DNA of 64,000 nucleotides from Xiphophorus maculatus (GCF_002775205.1 NC_036456.1:27687850-27751849); one strand, 5' to 3'. Shown: positions 48,662 through 61,525, numbered from the stretch's first letter. The notes: generated by a model not told the origin, from the sequence alone. Numbers and translations are program-made.

Positions 48662-50834
48662 GTAAAGGAGCCTCCTTTGTTATTTCCATGGAATCACTTC
48701 TGTATTCAGCCTGAAAGAGAGTTTATGGGAACCAGAGAGCAGACCAGAGCCAGACAGCCGAGCAACTGATCCGCCTGTACACACTGCTGTAAACACCGTC
48801 CTGCTTCACAAGAAGCATGAAAAACTAATAAAGCGAAATAACACGGAGACCTTAAGGAACACGGCCATATTTTTCTAAAAGCAACAACTCTGAATCTGAA
48901 CAGCCAGCTGAACTAGAACTCTGACACCAGAGCTGCTCTACTGTTAAGCTATGGGCTTGTTGTTCCTCAGAAGCAAAAACCCTGTACCGTGAAATCCCCC
49001 ATTACTTGGTCTCTGACAATAATGAAAATAAACGCAGGTAATATACTTGAAAACAAGGTAAAAACATTGTCCGTTAGAATGGATGAAAAATGTTTAGATA
49101 CTTAAATAGCACTGTGAGGGATTTACCCCCCCTCAACAGGTGTTGTTGTTTTTTTGTGCTTCCTGTATTGTTGCTTTATTTAATATTTTGTTTTGATCAT
49201 CCTCTCTTTCCTTTTGAGGTCATGTTTTGCCATGGAGGCGCACCCATGAGCAGTGATGCCTAGGACCTGGTGTTTCCAATTTACCTTACTGGGAAGGTCC
49301 ATTCTTTGAGAAGGAGAGATGTTTGTTTTATTTTTTGTTTGGTACCAGCTTATTTTTGTTTGTGTTAAATTGTTAGTTGTAATTCTGTGAATATTTGTTT
49401 AGGAATATTGTTTAGCACAAATGTTTGTTCTTTTGTTTACCTGGAAATGTAATTGTTGTCTCCGCCTCTTAATTAGTCCTGGCCATGCTTTAAAAGCCAG
49501 GTGGTTTGAATCAGAGGGGTGGCTCCCTCTTCTTTGGAATGTTTGTCAGTGTGAAAATGGTAGTGTAATGTGCAAAGAACTGGGATAAAGAAAAGTTTTA
49601 GAGCTCTATAACGGCTGGACTTGTCTGATTTTGGATCGTAAACCAACAAGCACATTTTTACAAGAAAAATGTCTAGCATAAGCTAAAGCTAATGTTAGCC
49701 ACAAAGTTTAAAGAAAGTAAAACTTACCTTCCTATCTGTGTATAACGAGGCGAACATCTTAAAACCTTTATCCAACTTGTCGGGGCTTCGGATCGATGTA
49801 CATCATTAATTGTTACCTTGGACAAGCCCTGCAAATACTGAGTGTAAAGAGACGTTTTCAATAGATCGGAAACGATTGAGCCGCTTTTCCCCGAATGCGG
49901 AAGCTGAGGTGAAAAGAGCCCATTTTCCGTGCGTTTAATTTTTGACTGGGGAAGCCCGTGACATAATTGTCCTTATTTGGACTTGTGCGCTCTTGGGGGA
50001 TATGCAGGTGGTTTGGATTATGTGCGGTGCACTTTTGTCATATTGGAGCGGGATGCTTGTTCCATGGCTTTAATTTTAACGATATAGGTAAGTGTCGAGT
50101 TTTTAATGTGCACTAATAAAACGTTTTTGAGCAGGTGCCCCCTTGCAAGTTTTAGCGGCGTTTCCCAACAGGGGTTTCACGGCGTTATTTCCCAGTGTGG
50201 AGGTACGGCGGGAAGAGCTTCCCTATCCCCTTTCCCTTCATCGGCTCGGGAGCATTCCATGGTTTCGAGGGGGTGACAGCCTGCTGGTCGCCTTTATCGT
50301 GCCACTGGTTTTTAAATGCATAACAACCCATCGCCACGCCTCACGAAGACTAGGGATGAGTTTGTAATCTTCTTCGCTAGGCAGTTAGCGAGAACACACT
50401 GCGTTTGTTGTTTTTAGAGTTTTTATTGTGCATTAAATTGTCTCGTCTGTTATAAACATGGATCAGGTTGAGGCTTTTAATGGTTAAAACCATCTTGTAG
50501 ACATGTGTTAAGAGCAATTATAATGATGGCAGAGCACTCCGATCTTGCTTTGAGTGTCACGTGGAAATGTGATCAGCACTTTAAGAAATTTTAAATTTGT
50601 TTGAGGTTGGTGTGTTTAAGCTTTAAGTTCAGTGTAAGGAAAAAGTGTGCTTTGAGCCTGGATGTGTATGTGAGATGACCTTTCTGGTGGAGGAGTTGGC
50701 CCACGTTTTGTTGGAATCCCATGAGAGTATGGTGCTGGGGTTGTTGTGGGTGTGGCTCTCCCTGTTTGGCCATATGTGATGAGGAGAATCCTGAACACTT
50801 GGTAAAGCAGTGATATGACCTTTTGGTGTTGTGT
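48662..50834. other. Sequence between the inverted LTRs
   Basis: Apart from the THAP remnant no coding domain is seen. A purine-tract-like GAGGGGGGG (minus, near 49130) and TG-rich sequences suggest a further LTR element, but boundaries cannot be set. Confidence 0.3.
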
Positions 50835-51238
50835 TGTTACGACTTGCTCAAGGTCATAACAAAAACGGGAGATCATGCAGTGGTAAAAGTGCATTAAAAA
50901 GGAATATTAACAAAAACAACAATAGATTGTGGATGTCAGTATCAGTGGTGTAATGCAAATGCTTGAATGTGTTGTATGAGTGCATATGGGAGTGTTGAAG
51001 TGCAAAATCAAAGACAAACTCAAATGTGCACAAGGAGGGGAGCTGAGGCCTGGCAGCAGAGCACCACAAGCATCAAGAGCCAGAGTGGACGCTGAAGGCG
51101 ACCCAGAAGGTGGAGATGGCCACTTTCAAAACTCTGTGCTCCAAATCAACGGATCAGAAACACCTGCAAAGGGGAGGAGCACAAAGACAGACCAAAGCAA
51201 CACCTGCAGTCCAGCCCTTAAGGTTCAGGGCCATAACA
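50835..51238 (-). mobile_element. LTR-like repeat, right member of an inverted pair
   Basis: The minus strand begins TGTTATGGCCCTGAACC and ends AAGTCGTAACA (404 bp, TG...CA ends). Flanking 5-mers TGTGT and GTATT differ, so there is no target duplication. Its right edge abuts a partial foldback arm. Confidence 0.65.
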
Positions 51239-51480
51239 GTATTTTAATAATATTTAAATTGTTTTAAAGCACAATTTAAAGTGTACTAAGTGTACTTCAA
51301 CATACTTTTTAAGGACAACTTTAGTTAAACCTAGTGTACTTTAAGTATATTGCTTTTTATGTAATATAAATGTGCTTGATTAGTATATATTGAGTGTACT
51401 ATTTATGTGATTGAATTACATTTAAAATATGTTTAGAATGTATTTTCAGTATATTAGAATTACATATTTTATATATTAGT
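51239..51480 (+). mobile_element. Partial arm of the foldback element family
   Basis: Matches 43560-43780 (shared phrases TATTGCTTTTTATGTAATATAAA and GATTGAATTACATTTAAAATAT). The outer end is missing and the match starts exactly at the LTR boundary. Confidence 0.7.
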
Positions 51481-52317
51481 AGTTACAGTATGCTACAATT
51501 ACACTTTTGGTTTATTGTAATTGCTAATGAAGTACACTTTTTAGTTACCTAATGTAATTTATTATTCTGCTTTGCCACTTTGTACAATTCATGCTTCATA
51601 CATAAGCTTGACATCAAATAAGCCTGACACCGAAAAGAAATAGAGGAAATAAATGTTATCAAATGAGGTGGGAGTTAGGCTCACTACTTACTGTTTTAGA
51701 TCACTTTTGCAAAAAAATTTGTAATAAACACAATTATGTATTAGCGTGAAATAGTGCATCTGTTGATCCTGCATGAATTTCTGCAAAAGACTGAAGGGAG
51801 CGATTGAAACAACATAGCGTAAACAATAGTAAACAAATAAAACTTTGTTCTTATTGATAAAATATTTAGGCACAACTGTTATCTTGACAATTCTATTTAT
51901 TTATCCCTTTGGAGACTGCAGAACAATATAAAAAGTTTTGGCGGGCCGGACTTGGCATTGTAATTGAGGCATCTGCATCTCAGGTTTTTAAGCACACAGC
52001 TTAAATCAAAGAATTTTAAACACTCAAAGCAAAAATGCAGATTTCACTTCTTTATTCTGTGACAAATATGCAGACAACAAATTCTGCTTTAATTCATGCC
52101 ATATTGTATGACAAACTGCTTTAATTTATTTAAAAGGTATAAATATGTAGTTATCCTGATAAATGAAAATGCAGACCTCCTTTCTGTTATAGAATCGCAA
52201 ATTCAGAATGATCAATGAAGGTGTTTCCAGTAATCTTTTCAAATGATTCAGAAGAATAGAGGCATGAACAAACTGCAACTTTTTTATTACCATTTATTGA
52301 GTCATAATGGTTACACA
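51481..52317. other. Intergenic, no gene seen
   Basis: AT-rich sequence without recognisable exons or complete repeats. Confidence 0.35.
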
Positions 52318-52821
52318 TTAACTGGGTTTGTATTGGACAAATAACATGCTACATCTCTTACAGATTTCTTTCAAGCAATGAAAAATAAGACAAATTAAAT
52401 ATATCAAAATCAAAACACCAAACACATCTAAAAAGAAATGCTCAAATGTTGAAATGGGAAAAATAAGATTCAGGTGGCTTCTGCAAAACTTTGCATGACC
52501 AACTCTAATTGAGGTCATGTTATCTCTGCCAGGATTATGAGCTTGAAATTTGAGCTGCTGTTTCTGTAACTGATTGATAAGCTAATTGCAGCAGTTCTTT
52601 ATAGTCTGCTACTCACCCTTTATGAATATTGTAGAGAGAGAGATTGTTTGTCTCATTTGATAATCAATGCTTTGGAAAGCATTGATTATCCTGTTGCCTT
52701 TATCCTGTTGCACCAAAGTACAACAAGATAAAGGCAGCCATAGGGTGGAAGTATTGAGAATTAACCACAACCCAAGAAGAACAATCATGATAACAAGAAC
52801 AGGAACAACAGAATCCAGCAA
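52318..52821 (-). CDS. Two small hydrophobic open frames downstream of GVIN unit 3
   Basis: Frames 52821-52609 (70 codons, hydrophobic PVLVIMIVLLGLWLIL) and 52518-52318 (66 codons, hydrophobic VFGVLILIYLICLIF). Each has one predicted membrane segment; neither matches a family I know. They could be terminal exons of a small membrane protein related to the GVIN 5' modules, or chance frames. A strong hairpin (52659-52690) lies inside the first. Confidence 0.25.
52659..52738. repeat. Two adjacent hairpin-forming inverted repeats
   Basis: A perfect 15-bp palindrome with a two-base loop (GATAATCAATGCTTT, GG, complement; 52659-52690). It is followed at once by a longer imperfect hairpin (52691-52738, arms around TTGCCTTTATC). 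Possibly the core of a tiny foldback element. Confidence 0.85.
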
Positions 52822-53005
52822 TGACCAAAGAAATCACCCATCCAATGTAGTTGCACATTCGGACCATTTTCTAACAACGCTGTACTGTAAGACAAGATAC
52901 TTTGTAAACAAAATTTATAAAAAAACAGAACAATAAAATGCATTAATTAGAAATGATTATTGATTAAAAAATACATGGAACTAAAGTAAAACAGGCTTAA
53001 AGTGA

Positions 53006-53011
53006 TTTATT
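53006..53011 (-). terminator. Polyadenylation signal of GVIN unit 3
   Basis: AATAAA on the minus strand about 220 bases after the stop codon, in the same sequence context as the signal of unit 1. Confidence 0.65.
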
Positions 53012-53232
53012 TTGTCTTTAGTGAAAAGGATGAGCCCTAAGTGTAAATTATCCAGGCTTTCAAAAATAGGGGGAAGAATAATAGAAATACTCTACATGCA
53101 AAAGCATTTCTATTATACTTTTAATAGAAATACCAGTTTTTATTAAGAGTGTAATAGAATAGAAACTAGTTCTTAAAACTGGTCTGGTTTTTAAAACCAC
53201 TTGTGTTCTTAAAACTCAACATGAGTTATATT

Positions 53233-56200
53233 TCAGCTGATGTTGAACGACTCTTTGAGACTTTTCTTTGCCTTTTCCATTGTGATTGTCTTCCAAGAAT
53301 CAGGAATGTCAGCAGGTTGTGCATCATATGCTTCAGCAAAATCCTTATTGTATGTGGCCATCACATATTTCCAATAATCTGATGATTCAAGGCTCACATC
53401 TGCACGAATATCCCAGTCTGAGAAAAAATTCTTATATTTTGTGTAAGGACACCATTCATTGTTTGTGACACTGCAGCGAAAACGTTTGTTACTGATAACA
53501 AGAGAATTGCAGACGTCAGTCGTGAGTTTTTTTGAGTCTTTCGACTTGATCAAACCTAAACCATTTGGTCGATGCAGAGAAGCAAAGTGTTGAGTGTGGT
53601 TTTCTCCACCTGCATCACAAGGTATTTTGCAGAATGGACACTGTTTGCAACAACCAATCACTCTGGTGAAAAGCTCATTCTCTGGTTTTATGTGGAGTCG
53701 TGAGAGTTTTGTTTCAAACTCAGTTGATTTAAACTTTTCTCTAAGAGCTTCTGTCATTTCCTGCACACACTCGTTGAGCCAGTGACCAAACTGTTCCTGG
53801 TCAGACTTGTTCAGAACCATGAAGGCATCAAGAAAATCCTGGGAAATTACCAGTTTATCTCCAACTTCTTTGCAGATATTTTCAACAAATGTCCTCAGAC
53901 TGTCAGTGTTTTCTGCTTTTACCTTTGTAATGGCATCATTTATGTGGTTTACACAGAACTTAAGATGTTTGTCCTCTAACTCACATAGAGTAGACCCAAA
54001 TGAGAATGTCTCCTTTATTCTACCAGATATCCACAATTTTACATAATCTGCATATGAGCGAATGTAACTCTTAAAGTTTTCAAATTCACTTTTTGAAATC
54101 AGATCCAATAAAATTGAATACTGGAAGGACATTCGTGTGCTGAACTCCTCTTTTGTCATCATTTTATCAACAATATCAAGACCAAGAGAACGATAGACGA
54201 AGTTTTCAACAGCAGGTTTCAGACATTGGTTTGTGAATTCTTCAGCTTTCTTCTGGCATTGGTCTCTTTCATAAAACACATCTTTGAAATCTGTGCAGAA
54301 CTTTTCTTTGTTTTTCTGCAGACATCTGTAAGGATCATTTTCTTGGATAAATTCTTCATGCATTTTCTGAAACTTTCTGGCTGCAGATCCACAGATGTGT
54401 TGTTTCAGAGACACTTCAAACTCAATGTCAGTGTCAACATCAGCTTTGTTCAGCCTCTCATCAATGATGTGAAGAATCTCCTGGATGTAAGTATCATGAT
54501 AATTGGTTTTTCTCTTGATTTGATCCCAAACACAGTCATTGCAAGCAGATATGATTGTGTCAGCAACTTCTTGTCTTTCCTTGACTAGATTCTTCGAGGT
54601 TAAAATCCCTTTAATGGCAACTTTGACGTTTTCATGCACCCCTCTTGGGGTATATTTAAAAGGCTCCAGTCCACAGTCTTTGAGGTTTTTTTTACTCAGC
54701 AGTTCACATGCATGGCTTCCCTTCGGTGAAAGATTTGCCTGCAACTGAAGGGACACACTGGTGAAGACATTTAAAGTCTGCTGTTCAGAGAAAGACAAGG
54801 TGTTCATTGCTTCAGTCCACATCTTGTCAAAACATTCATTAAGTTCTTTGTCCATCATTTGAACTTTCTTCTCACGACATTCATTAATTAAAGCATAAAC
54901 TGCTTTCTCAATTTTTTCTGTATAAGTGGCCTTGATTTTGTCGAGTTCTTTCATTCCTTGCTTGATATCAGCAGCTACTGTGATCTGGTTCAAAACCGAT
55001 CTTTCAGTTTGTCGTCGAAGACTCTTTATGCTGTTGGAGAAATCCTCTCTGTATCCTTCAACCAGATAAACATGACCTTCTGGCTGATCAAAGTATTTCT
55101 TCAGGTTTTCAAGGATCTTTGTCTCCCACTTGGTCAGCTCTGTGATTGCTTCACTTTTCAACTCGGTCATGAATTCATTCATGTCAGATATTTCAGATGA
55201 TGCAGCAGCTGTACCAAAATTGGATATCCTTATCTCTGCTGTGGTAACCCATTTGTACATTTCCTTTTTGAACTCCCACTCCCATTGGTTGTATTCTGTA
55301 CAGAGCCTCATGTAAGCATCAGCCACCAGGCTGTTTCTGAAGCTGAAGATGAAGTTTTCATGTTTTACTGCGTTCCACAGGCTGGTTATCCACTCTCTGA
55401 ACTCCAAGATGTTATTAGAAGTTGACCCACACTTTCCCAGCTGTTGGATGATGTTTTTCTTGAGTTCATAGACAGTCTCACTGTATCCTGCATTGACTGG
55501 AGCCATTGGTGGGTTTCCATTCCAGAGTCCAGGAATGTAGCAGTTCCCAGTGTCTGGATTATACTCCATCACATCAGTGAAGTTCTTGTATTTTTCTTTC
55601 TTCTCCATTCTAGCTGCAGCCTGGGTCATCTCATTCAGCTGTTCTAACAGCAGCTTCCTGTCTCTCAGGTTCTTCTCATGAGCTGAAACATCAGAAACGT
55701 TCTGGTGAACAAACTGACATTGAGGCTTTTTGCCGACCGCCTTCATCCTGAGGAAAGCATGCACCACTATCTGCAGGATGTCTTTCATCTCTGTTGAATT
55801 CTCCATTGCAATATTGATAATGGTGATATTACTCAGACCAACAACTAGTGTTGCCAGCTCATTGTCATGCTCATGGCTGTTGTCCAGCTGTGCTAGCTCT
55901 GGTGACTTTAAGCCTTCAGTGTCGATGATCATCATGAAGTCACAGTTGAGAACTTTCTTGACGTCTTCATTGACTTTGATGAGCAGCATGAAGGCACCTC
56001 TAGTGCATCGACCACTGCTGACTGCAAACTGAACTCCAAACATGGTGTTAAGGAGAGTGGACTTCCCTGTGCTCTGAACTCCAAGAACTGTGACGACCAG
56101 GATCTTGTTCTTTGGAGACACCAAGTCATTGAGCTGAGAGAGAACATCACTCACCCATCTGAGAGGAATGTTGGAAGCATCTCCATCTACAAGCTCAAGA

Positions 56201-57923
56201 GGAAATCCATCCAGCAACAACTGAGCACAGAGTTTGGGCAGATGTTGCAGCTGTTGACGTGATGGATCTGTTTCTGGAAGGTAAAGAGAAGCTTCATAGA
56301 TTTGACCCATTTCACGGAAGAAGTGCTCAACTCCCAGTGAGCTGCTGGAAAGTTGTTCGTCAATTTCTTTGATCTCCTGTTTGTTTTCAGAATCTTTGCA
56401 TTTTTCCTTGTAAAGCTCCCTAAGGCCAGAAAGTTTTGTTCGAGATAAATTGTCGAGGTTCATTCTCATCCATTTAAGAAAATAACACCTTTCTCTATGT
56501 GGCCTGGATATTGCACTAATGAAGCATGTCATTACACTTGACATTGCATAGGAATTTTGTTTTTCACGTTGCTCTTCTTTTTTCTTTTTAAGGTTGCTCT
56601 TATAGTTTTCTATATTTTCAGAACCAATGTTTCGGAGATGAAATTCTTCCTTTTCCAAAAATGTCAGTTCCTTCCATATTTGACCTTGCAAAGGAAACTG
56701 ATTTTCTTTGAATTGAAAAGTGTCTTTAATCTCTGCAGTGATGGCATCTGCATTTTTCTTTCCAGCCTGGCACTCTGGAGAATCTTCATCAACTGGAATT
56801 CCTAATTCATATGCAACATCAGCCATCTGCTCTACTGACATCTTTAACTGTGGTTTGGTAAGTACACTGCTCACAACTTTTTTCAAAGATTTGACAAAAT
56901 CTGCATCATTTGTTTTGTCAGTTTTTATAATTATATTGTTTTTTGTCAAGTTCAACCTGGTTGCTAGTTTCTTCAGAACATCTGGAGTAAGGCTCTTGTT
57001 CTGTTGGTTTCCTACTAAGAAGATTTGAGCTTTATGGTTTATGTTCATCAGCAGTTCACCGTCCAGCTGCTCAAAGAAAACAAAAACTGCAGCAGATGTC
57101 TGACACAAAAAGGAGAATTGAGTTTCAAATGAAGCAATGTCTCCACGAAGGTTAGCTATAGCAACTGGTTCACTGAAGATGTCCATGTTTTTGTTTCCAC
57201 AGGGAAGGTACCAGGTCATTTCAGTCAGTCCATTGGATATTCTTCTCTGAATGTCTCCACACTCCATGTCACGGTGAACAAAGGTGTCATGGTATTGCTG
57301 AGAGTTACTCAGAAGTTTATTGAGGATCTCTGATTTGGACAGAGAGCACTCACCCAGTCTCACAAATGAGATCATTGGAAGTTCAGAAAGAACTATTCTT
57401 TCTTCTAGGAAACCTTTTGATTCTGAAAGATTTGAAGGTCTGTACTTCTTAACAATGTCTCTCATGGCCCACAGCATGAGGGTGCACTGCTGTGTATCAC
57501 AGTTAGGAAGCAGCAGAGGAACAGAGAACTGACACATGGACATTTTTAGAGCTAACTCTTGCTGAACAAACCCATCAGAACACAAAAGGAGAGCAGTCAT
57601 TATATCAAGAGGATTAAATGTTTCAGTCTTATTTGGGCTCTCAAACAGGTCCTCAAAATTGCTCTCTGTACTCTCTGATTCATCATCACAGTTTGACTCA
57701 GAAGATTCATTACTCAAGTCACATGATACACCTTTTACGTTCCTAGCAGTCACATTAACCATCACTAATTTCTTGAGAAAATTCAACGGGATATTTGATT
57801 TACAGTCGCCCAGGTCATCAGTGATCGTCTTCTCATCAATCCCAAGTATTTTGCTTAATGATAACTTCTCTCTGTGGTACTGCTCCAAGCCCAAATCTTC
57901 CAAAAGCCTCTCAAGGTTGGTCT
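53233..57923 (-). CDS. gvin1: Interferon-induced very large GTPase (VLIG/GVIN), giant exon, unit 3
   Basis: An uninterrupted exon of 1562 codons plus stop, entered in phase 1 after the acceptor ATTCACAG at 57924. Domain plan as unit 1: P-loop GVQSTGKS, DTEG and the C-terminal CPFC...CDAGG...H cluster. It is collinear with unit 1 at a constant offset of 44374 bases from the stop to beyond the G domain. Length differs only near the N-terminus, where unit 3 has a longer acidic Ser/Glu-rich insert (about residues 60-90) and clearly different sequence. There is no ATG at the exon start, so upstream exons must supply it; the phase-1 exon ending at 59995 is the nearest candidate. Probably an active GTPase. 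Confidence 0.95.
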
Positions 57924-58890
57924 CTGTGAATGATAAAGATACATCAAGTTTTTAATGTGTATGGGTGTGAATTCTAATTAAATACTATTTTTAACTTCAG
58001 CATTGCAGATTTTATTTTTGCATCGTAGAAAAGAAACATTGTTCTACAATTGAAACTAATGATGTTATATCTGCCAACGTAAAAGGGACATATCTTGCAA
58101 AATATTTTTTTAGCATTTAATTACAATTTAGTTTTTACTTGGAGTCTCTAGTATTGCAGAAAAGTTTAATTTAATCTCAACATAGATATATTTATATTCT
58201 GTTAGGGTCTTATTTTTCAATTTGTTAATTTTTCTCTATTCGCTATTACATCTTTTGAACTATTATGTCCCAGTAGTTTTTGAGGAACTGCTAAACAAGG
58301 TTATGGTTTAGCATGGTTTTCAATTTTGTAAAGATGCCAATTTTATTTCTTGTATCAATTTTCAAGTCCAAGGTTTAGGGTTAGGGCTCAATGATGCCAA
58401 AGCTGTAAGTGGATAAATGAGAATATTCGGTTGTTGGGCATATTAACTCACACATTCCACCATTAAGCAGCATCATATTCTCTATGAACTGCCTGGTTGA
58501 ATTTATTTTTCTTGGAAATGTACAAACAAGAGTATGGAAAGTTCTCTTTGTTTGCATTAAGGACTAGAAGGACCAGAACTTCAGCAATCTCCACTCCCAT
58601 GAAGAAAGATTCAGAGTAAGACTTTGTTTGATTGGGGCATCCGTTCCTTCTATCTATGGAAATGACATACACATCAAACAATAAGCTGCAAATAACACTA
58701 AAATGACAAACTTTATTTTAGCCAAGAATTTATTGCGTGTTGATATGACAACTTAGCCATTGTTTTAATTGCAGTAACATTGTGCCTTCTGTTTATGCTA
58801 GTGCTGTGTCCTTGCTAACATAAACATACCTACTTAAGACAAACTACTTATCTTGAGTAGCCATGTTCTTAGCTACTTAAGGACCTAACC
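57924..58890. other. GVIN unit 3 intron, 5' side
   Basis: A 72-codon minus-strand frame (58681-58463) has no recognised homology or clear splice context. The rest is AT-rich. Confidence 0.35.
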
Positions 58891-59116
58891 CAGGGGTCTC
58901 AAACTCCAGTCCTCAAGGGCCGCTGTCCTGCAGTTTTTAGATGTGCCACAGGTACAAAACACTGGAATTAAATGGCTTAATTACCTCCTCCTTGTGTAGA
59001 CCAGTTCTCCAGAGCCTTGATAATGATCTAATTATTCTATTCAGGTGTGGTGCAGCAGAGGCACATCTAAAAGTTGCAGGACAGCGGCCCTTGAGGACTG
59101 GAATTTGAGACCTCTG
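58891..59116. mobile_element. hAT-type MITE, copy 3
   Basis: Inverted ends CAGGGGTCTCAAACTCCAG and ...TTTGAGACCTCTG with a perfect 8-bp target duplication ACCTAACC (58883-58890 and 59117-59124). Same family as 19291-19515. Confidence 0.9.
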
Positions 59117-59994
59117 ACCTAACCCGTACAGCGTGTTTTGAATAATCTTATTACATCAACAATCTGGCATTGTTTTTGCCATTTTTGTATTAAGGACTAT
59201 ATGATCCAAATGCATTCAGTGACATTTTTGTGCTAGTTTTTGCCAACTCTTGACCTATGTATAGGCCCTGTTTCTAAAATGTGTTCATTCATGTGGTAGT
59301 AACATTCCAAATAGAAGTTAAATAAATAATTTTAAAAAATGATCTTGAAGGAATACTGAGAGCAGAGGTTGCGCTAGACTTTTTTCTTGTCCGTTATTTA
59401 GACTGACGTCGTCAAAAATATCCCGTCATATTCCATTTTTATCTTTGAATTTTTAAATGATATTGACAGAGGCTAATCATTTTAAATGAAAGTTTTATGT
59501 GGTTTAATTAATGTTCGACAAGTTGAACAGAGAATCCAGATCCCATCACACATTAATCAAGCAGATGAACATATCTAACGTTTTCTGTACCTGCATGCTC
59601 TCGCCCTCAAATTTAACCAAATCCAAAAACGTTCATTGTTGTGATATGATCTTTGTTATTAAATGCATCACAGATGGAGGGAATACATGTTTAGCTCCTG
59701 TTTCTGAAGCATGAGGGCATTCTCAGTGGTTTGGAATAATGCAAATGCAATTGGTTTTGATCTGTTTTGTTGGTTTTTAATGTACTGCCTTTAGTTTAAA
59801 TAAATTTCAAATTTCCAAGATCACTTCCAATTTTTAGGGTTATCTTTTTAACAAATGTGTGCAGGATGACCAACAATCCCTTCTTAATACCAGGCAAAAA
59901 AATAGTTTTAGTTCAAAATACATTTATAAATTATGTATTTTTTTTGTTTTGTTTCACAGTCAACTTTGTTGCTAAAGTGACACATAATGCTTAC
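59117..59994. other. GVIN unit 3 intron, no feature seen
   Basis: No exon or complete repeat recognised. Confidence 0.4.
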
Positions 59995-60240
59995 TTTGTG
60001 TTTTCCTTTCTTCCTCAAGGTTTTGTTTTCCAGGCAGGTCACTGATTTCTGTCCAGTCATTTGTCTCTGTTGTCTCTTGTAACGTTTCTTCCTCCCTGCA
60101 GTTGATCACAATGTGGTTCTCCATTTCACCAACAGGAGTCTCCAGAGGCTGAGAAATTAACTCATGGCTGATCTTATACTGTGTTGTCTTAACATGACGG
60201 CAAACAGCTGTGAAGATAATAACAACAGTCATAATAATAC
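59995..60240 (-). CDS. GVIN unit 3 module B, membrane and cytosolic-linker exon
   Basis: Acceptor GTGTCTTCAG at 60241; donor CAAA|GTAAGC at 59995. It is 246 bases, phase 1 in and out. It encodes a hydrophobic segment (IIMTVVIIFTAVC) then basic CRHVK and about 60 acidic hydrophilic residues. The layout suggests an N-out, C-in single-pass anchor. Joined to 57923 the frame continues into the GTPase exon; unspliced, it stops at 59972 after a few residues. Both products are plausible. Confidence 0.6.
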
Positions 60241-60289
60241 CTGAAGACACAGACTGCTCATTGTTCTTTGTCAAATTGAATGCACTGAC

Positions 60290-60390
60290 CTTTACCATCT
60301 GTACCCGTTTCATGATAATCAGCTTCACAGTCGACACATGTTGTTGATCCTGGGTCCTTTTCTTCTTCACAGTAAAGATCCACAAATGAA
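60290..60390 (-). CDS. GVIN unit 3 module B, acidic linker exon
   Basis: Donor AAAG|GTCAGT at 60290. The encoded end CVDCEADYHETGTDGK matches module A (TDCEADYQKAATDDE). The acceptor is not resolved: the frame is open all the way up to the ATG at 60497, so the upper boundary is approximate. An unspliced form is possible. Confidence 0.5.
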
Positions 60391-60491
60391 TCTTCAGTAC
60401 AAATAACATAAAAATATAAGACTACATATTTTTCAGTCTTATAATGGGTACAATATTTTTCATCACGTTTTTCTACAAAGTAGCTGCTCAC

Positions 60492-60500
60492 CTCCATTGT
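60492..60500 (-). CDS. GVIN unit 3 module B, start codon exon
   Basis: ATG at 60497-60495, GAG, then GTGAGC donor, the same ATGGAG|GT form as 47135-47137 and 61796-61798. The upstream boundary of its 5' UTR is not resolved. Confidence 0.5.
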
Positions 60501-61089
60501 AGAAAATGACTCTAATACTACTTGTTACAGTCACTGTCCTCTAGGGGCTCTCTTCATGAGAGAGCTTTTTCTTTGTGTTTCAGCTTTACCTGGCTGCCAC
60601 AGGTGCAATGTGTTGGAGCTCGTCAGCCACATCATAAAGAGCTACAACCAGAGATGTCAGATCTCTTTTCTTCTTTCCTTCCTGATGTGATCTTGTCTGT
60701 GAGCTGATTGTTTGTGGAGACTTTGGATGGTTTTGCTGTGAGCATTTTTGTGAAGCATCAAGTGTCTAACTAAAGTTTTGTTTCTATTCACAGTGGAAGC
60801 TGGTAGGGGTTCTCTGCCATTTTGTTTAACTGTTTTCTCCTGTTTTTTGGTTAGTCAGGGAGTTCAGGTATTGTACTTTCTTTTTCAGTTCTCTTCTAAA
60901 GTGTTTTTATTTTCTAAAGTGTTTTTATTTTATAATTAAAAGGGGGGTGTTTTGTTGGTTGTTTTTTCCTGGGAGACCCTGAAGCTTAAAGCTTCCCTGT
61001 GCTTGTTGTCTACTGTGATTGAGATTTTACTTCAATTGTAAATTAAACTATATTTTGCTACTGACACCAACTGTTTAGGATACTTTTTT
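60501..61089. other. Between modules A and B
   Basis: No ISRE-TATA pair was seen directly upstream of module B, so its promoter may be that of module A or lie elsewhere. Confidence 0.4.
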
Positions 61090-61440
61090 TGTGTTACACC
61101 CAGTGCCAGAACTTACCCTTAGTGGTCGTGGGAATGGTTGTAAAACTACCTCATCATTTTTCCTGTATTTGTTTTGTTTGGGCACAGCATTGGTATTGGC
61201 TTTAGTGTATGTGCAGATTAATTTTCTGATTTTTAAAATTTTCTCTGCAAAGAACCTGAAAAACTTGCTGCAGGCAGCATTAGATTGAAATTCAGGTGGT
61301 AACGTCACAGGAGGGTTTGTGAGCCTGTCAACTGTTGCAAATAAAGCTCGAGCATTGTTAATGTTTTTGTTTATGACATCTGCAAAGAAAGCTTCCTTTG
61401 CATGTTTTAGTGTTGAGTGAACAAACATGCTGGTAGAGAC
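61090..61440 (-). mobile_element. L2 LINE fragment next to module A exon 3
   Basis: The minus strand encodes the same L2 region as 6880-7150 (phrases EAFFADVINKNINNARALF and TLPPEFQ). It is truncated at both ends. The hydrophobic exon of module A reads directly into it. Confidence 0.8.
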
Positions 61441-61525
61441 CCGCCCCAAAAGGCAGTTCTACAAAGTACCGACTCAGCGGGGCTGTGATAGTAACAACAG
61501 ATGAGGATAATAAAAATGCCACTGC
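61441..61525 (-). pseudogene. GVIN module A, membrane exon interrupted by a LINE
   Basis: Acceptor TTTTTTCAG at 61526. The first codons encode SGIFIILICCYY, homologous to the unit 2 membrane exon. No matching donor is found before the L2 sequence begins, so the exon probably lost its 3' end. A product would end in LINE-derived residues. Confidence 0.5.

Noticed and set aside
60258..60497. Unspliced 79-codon frame starting at the module B ATG as the true protein
   Set aside because: The other modules split after ATGGAG. The unspliced reading cannot be excluded but was not preferred.
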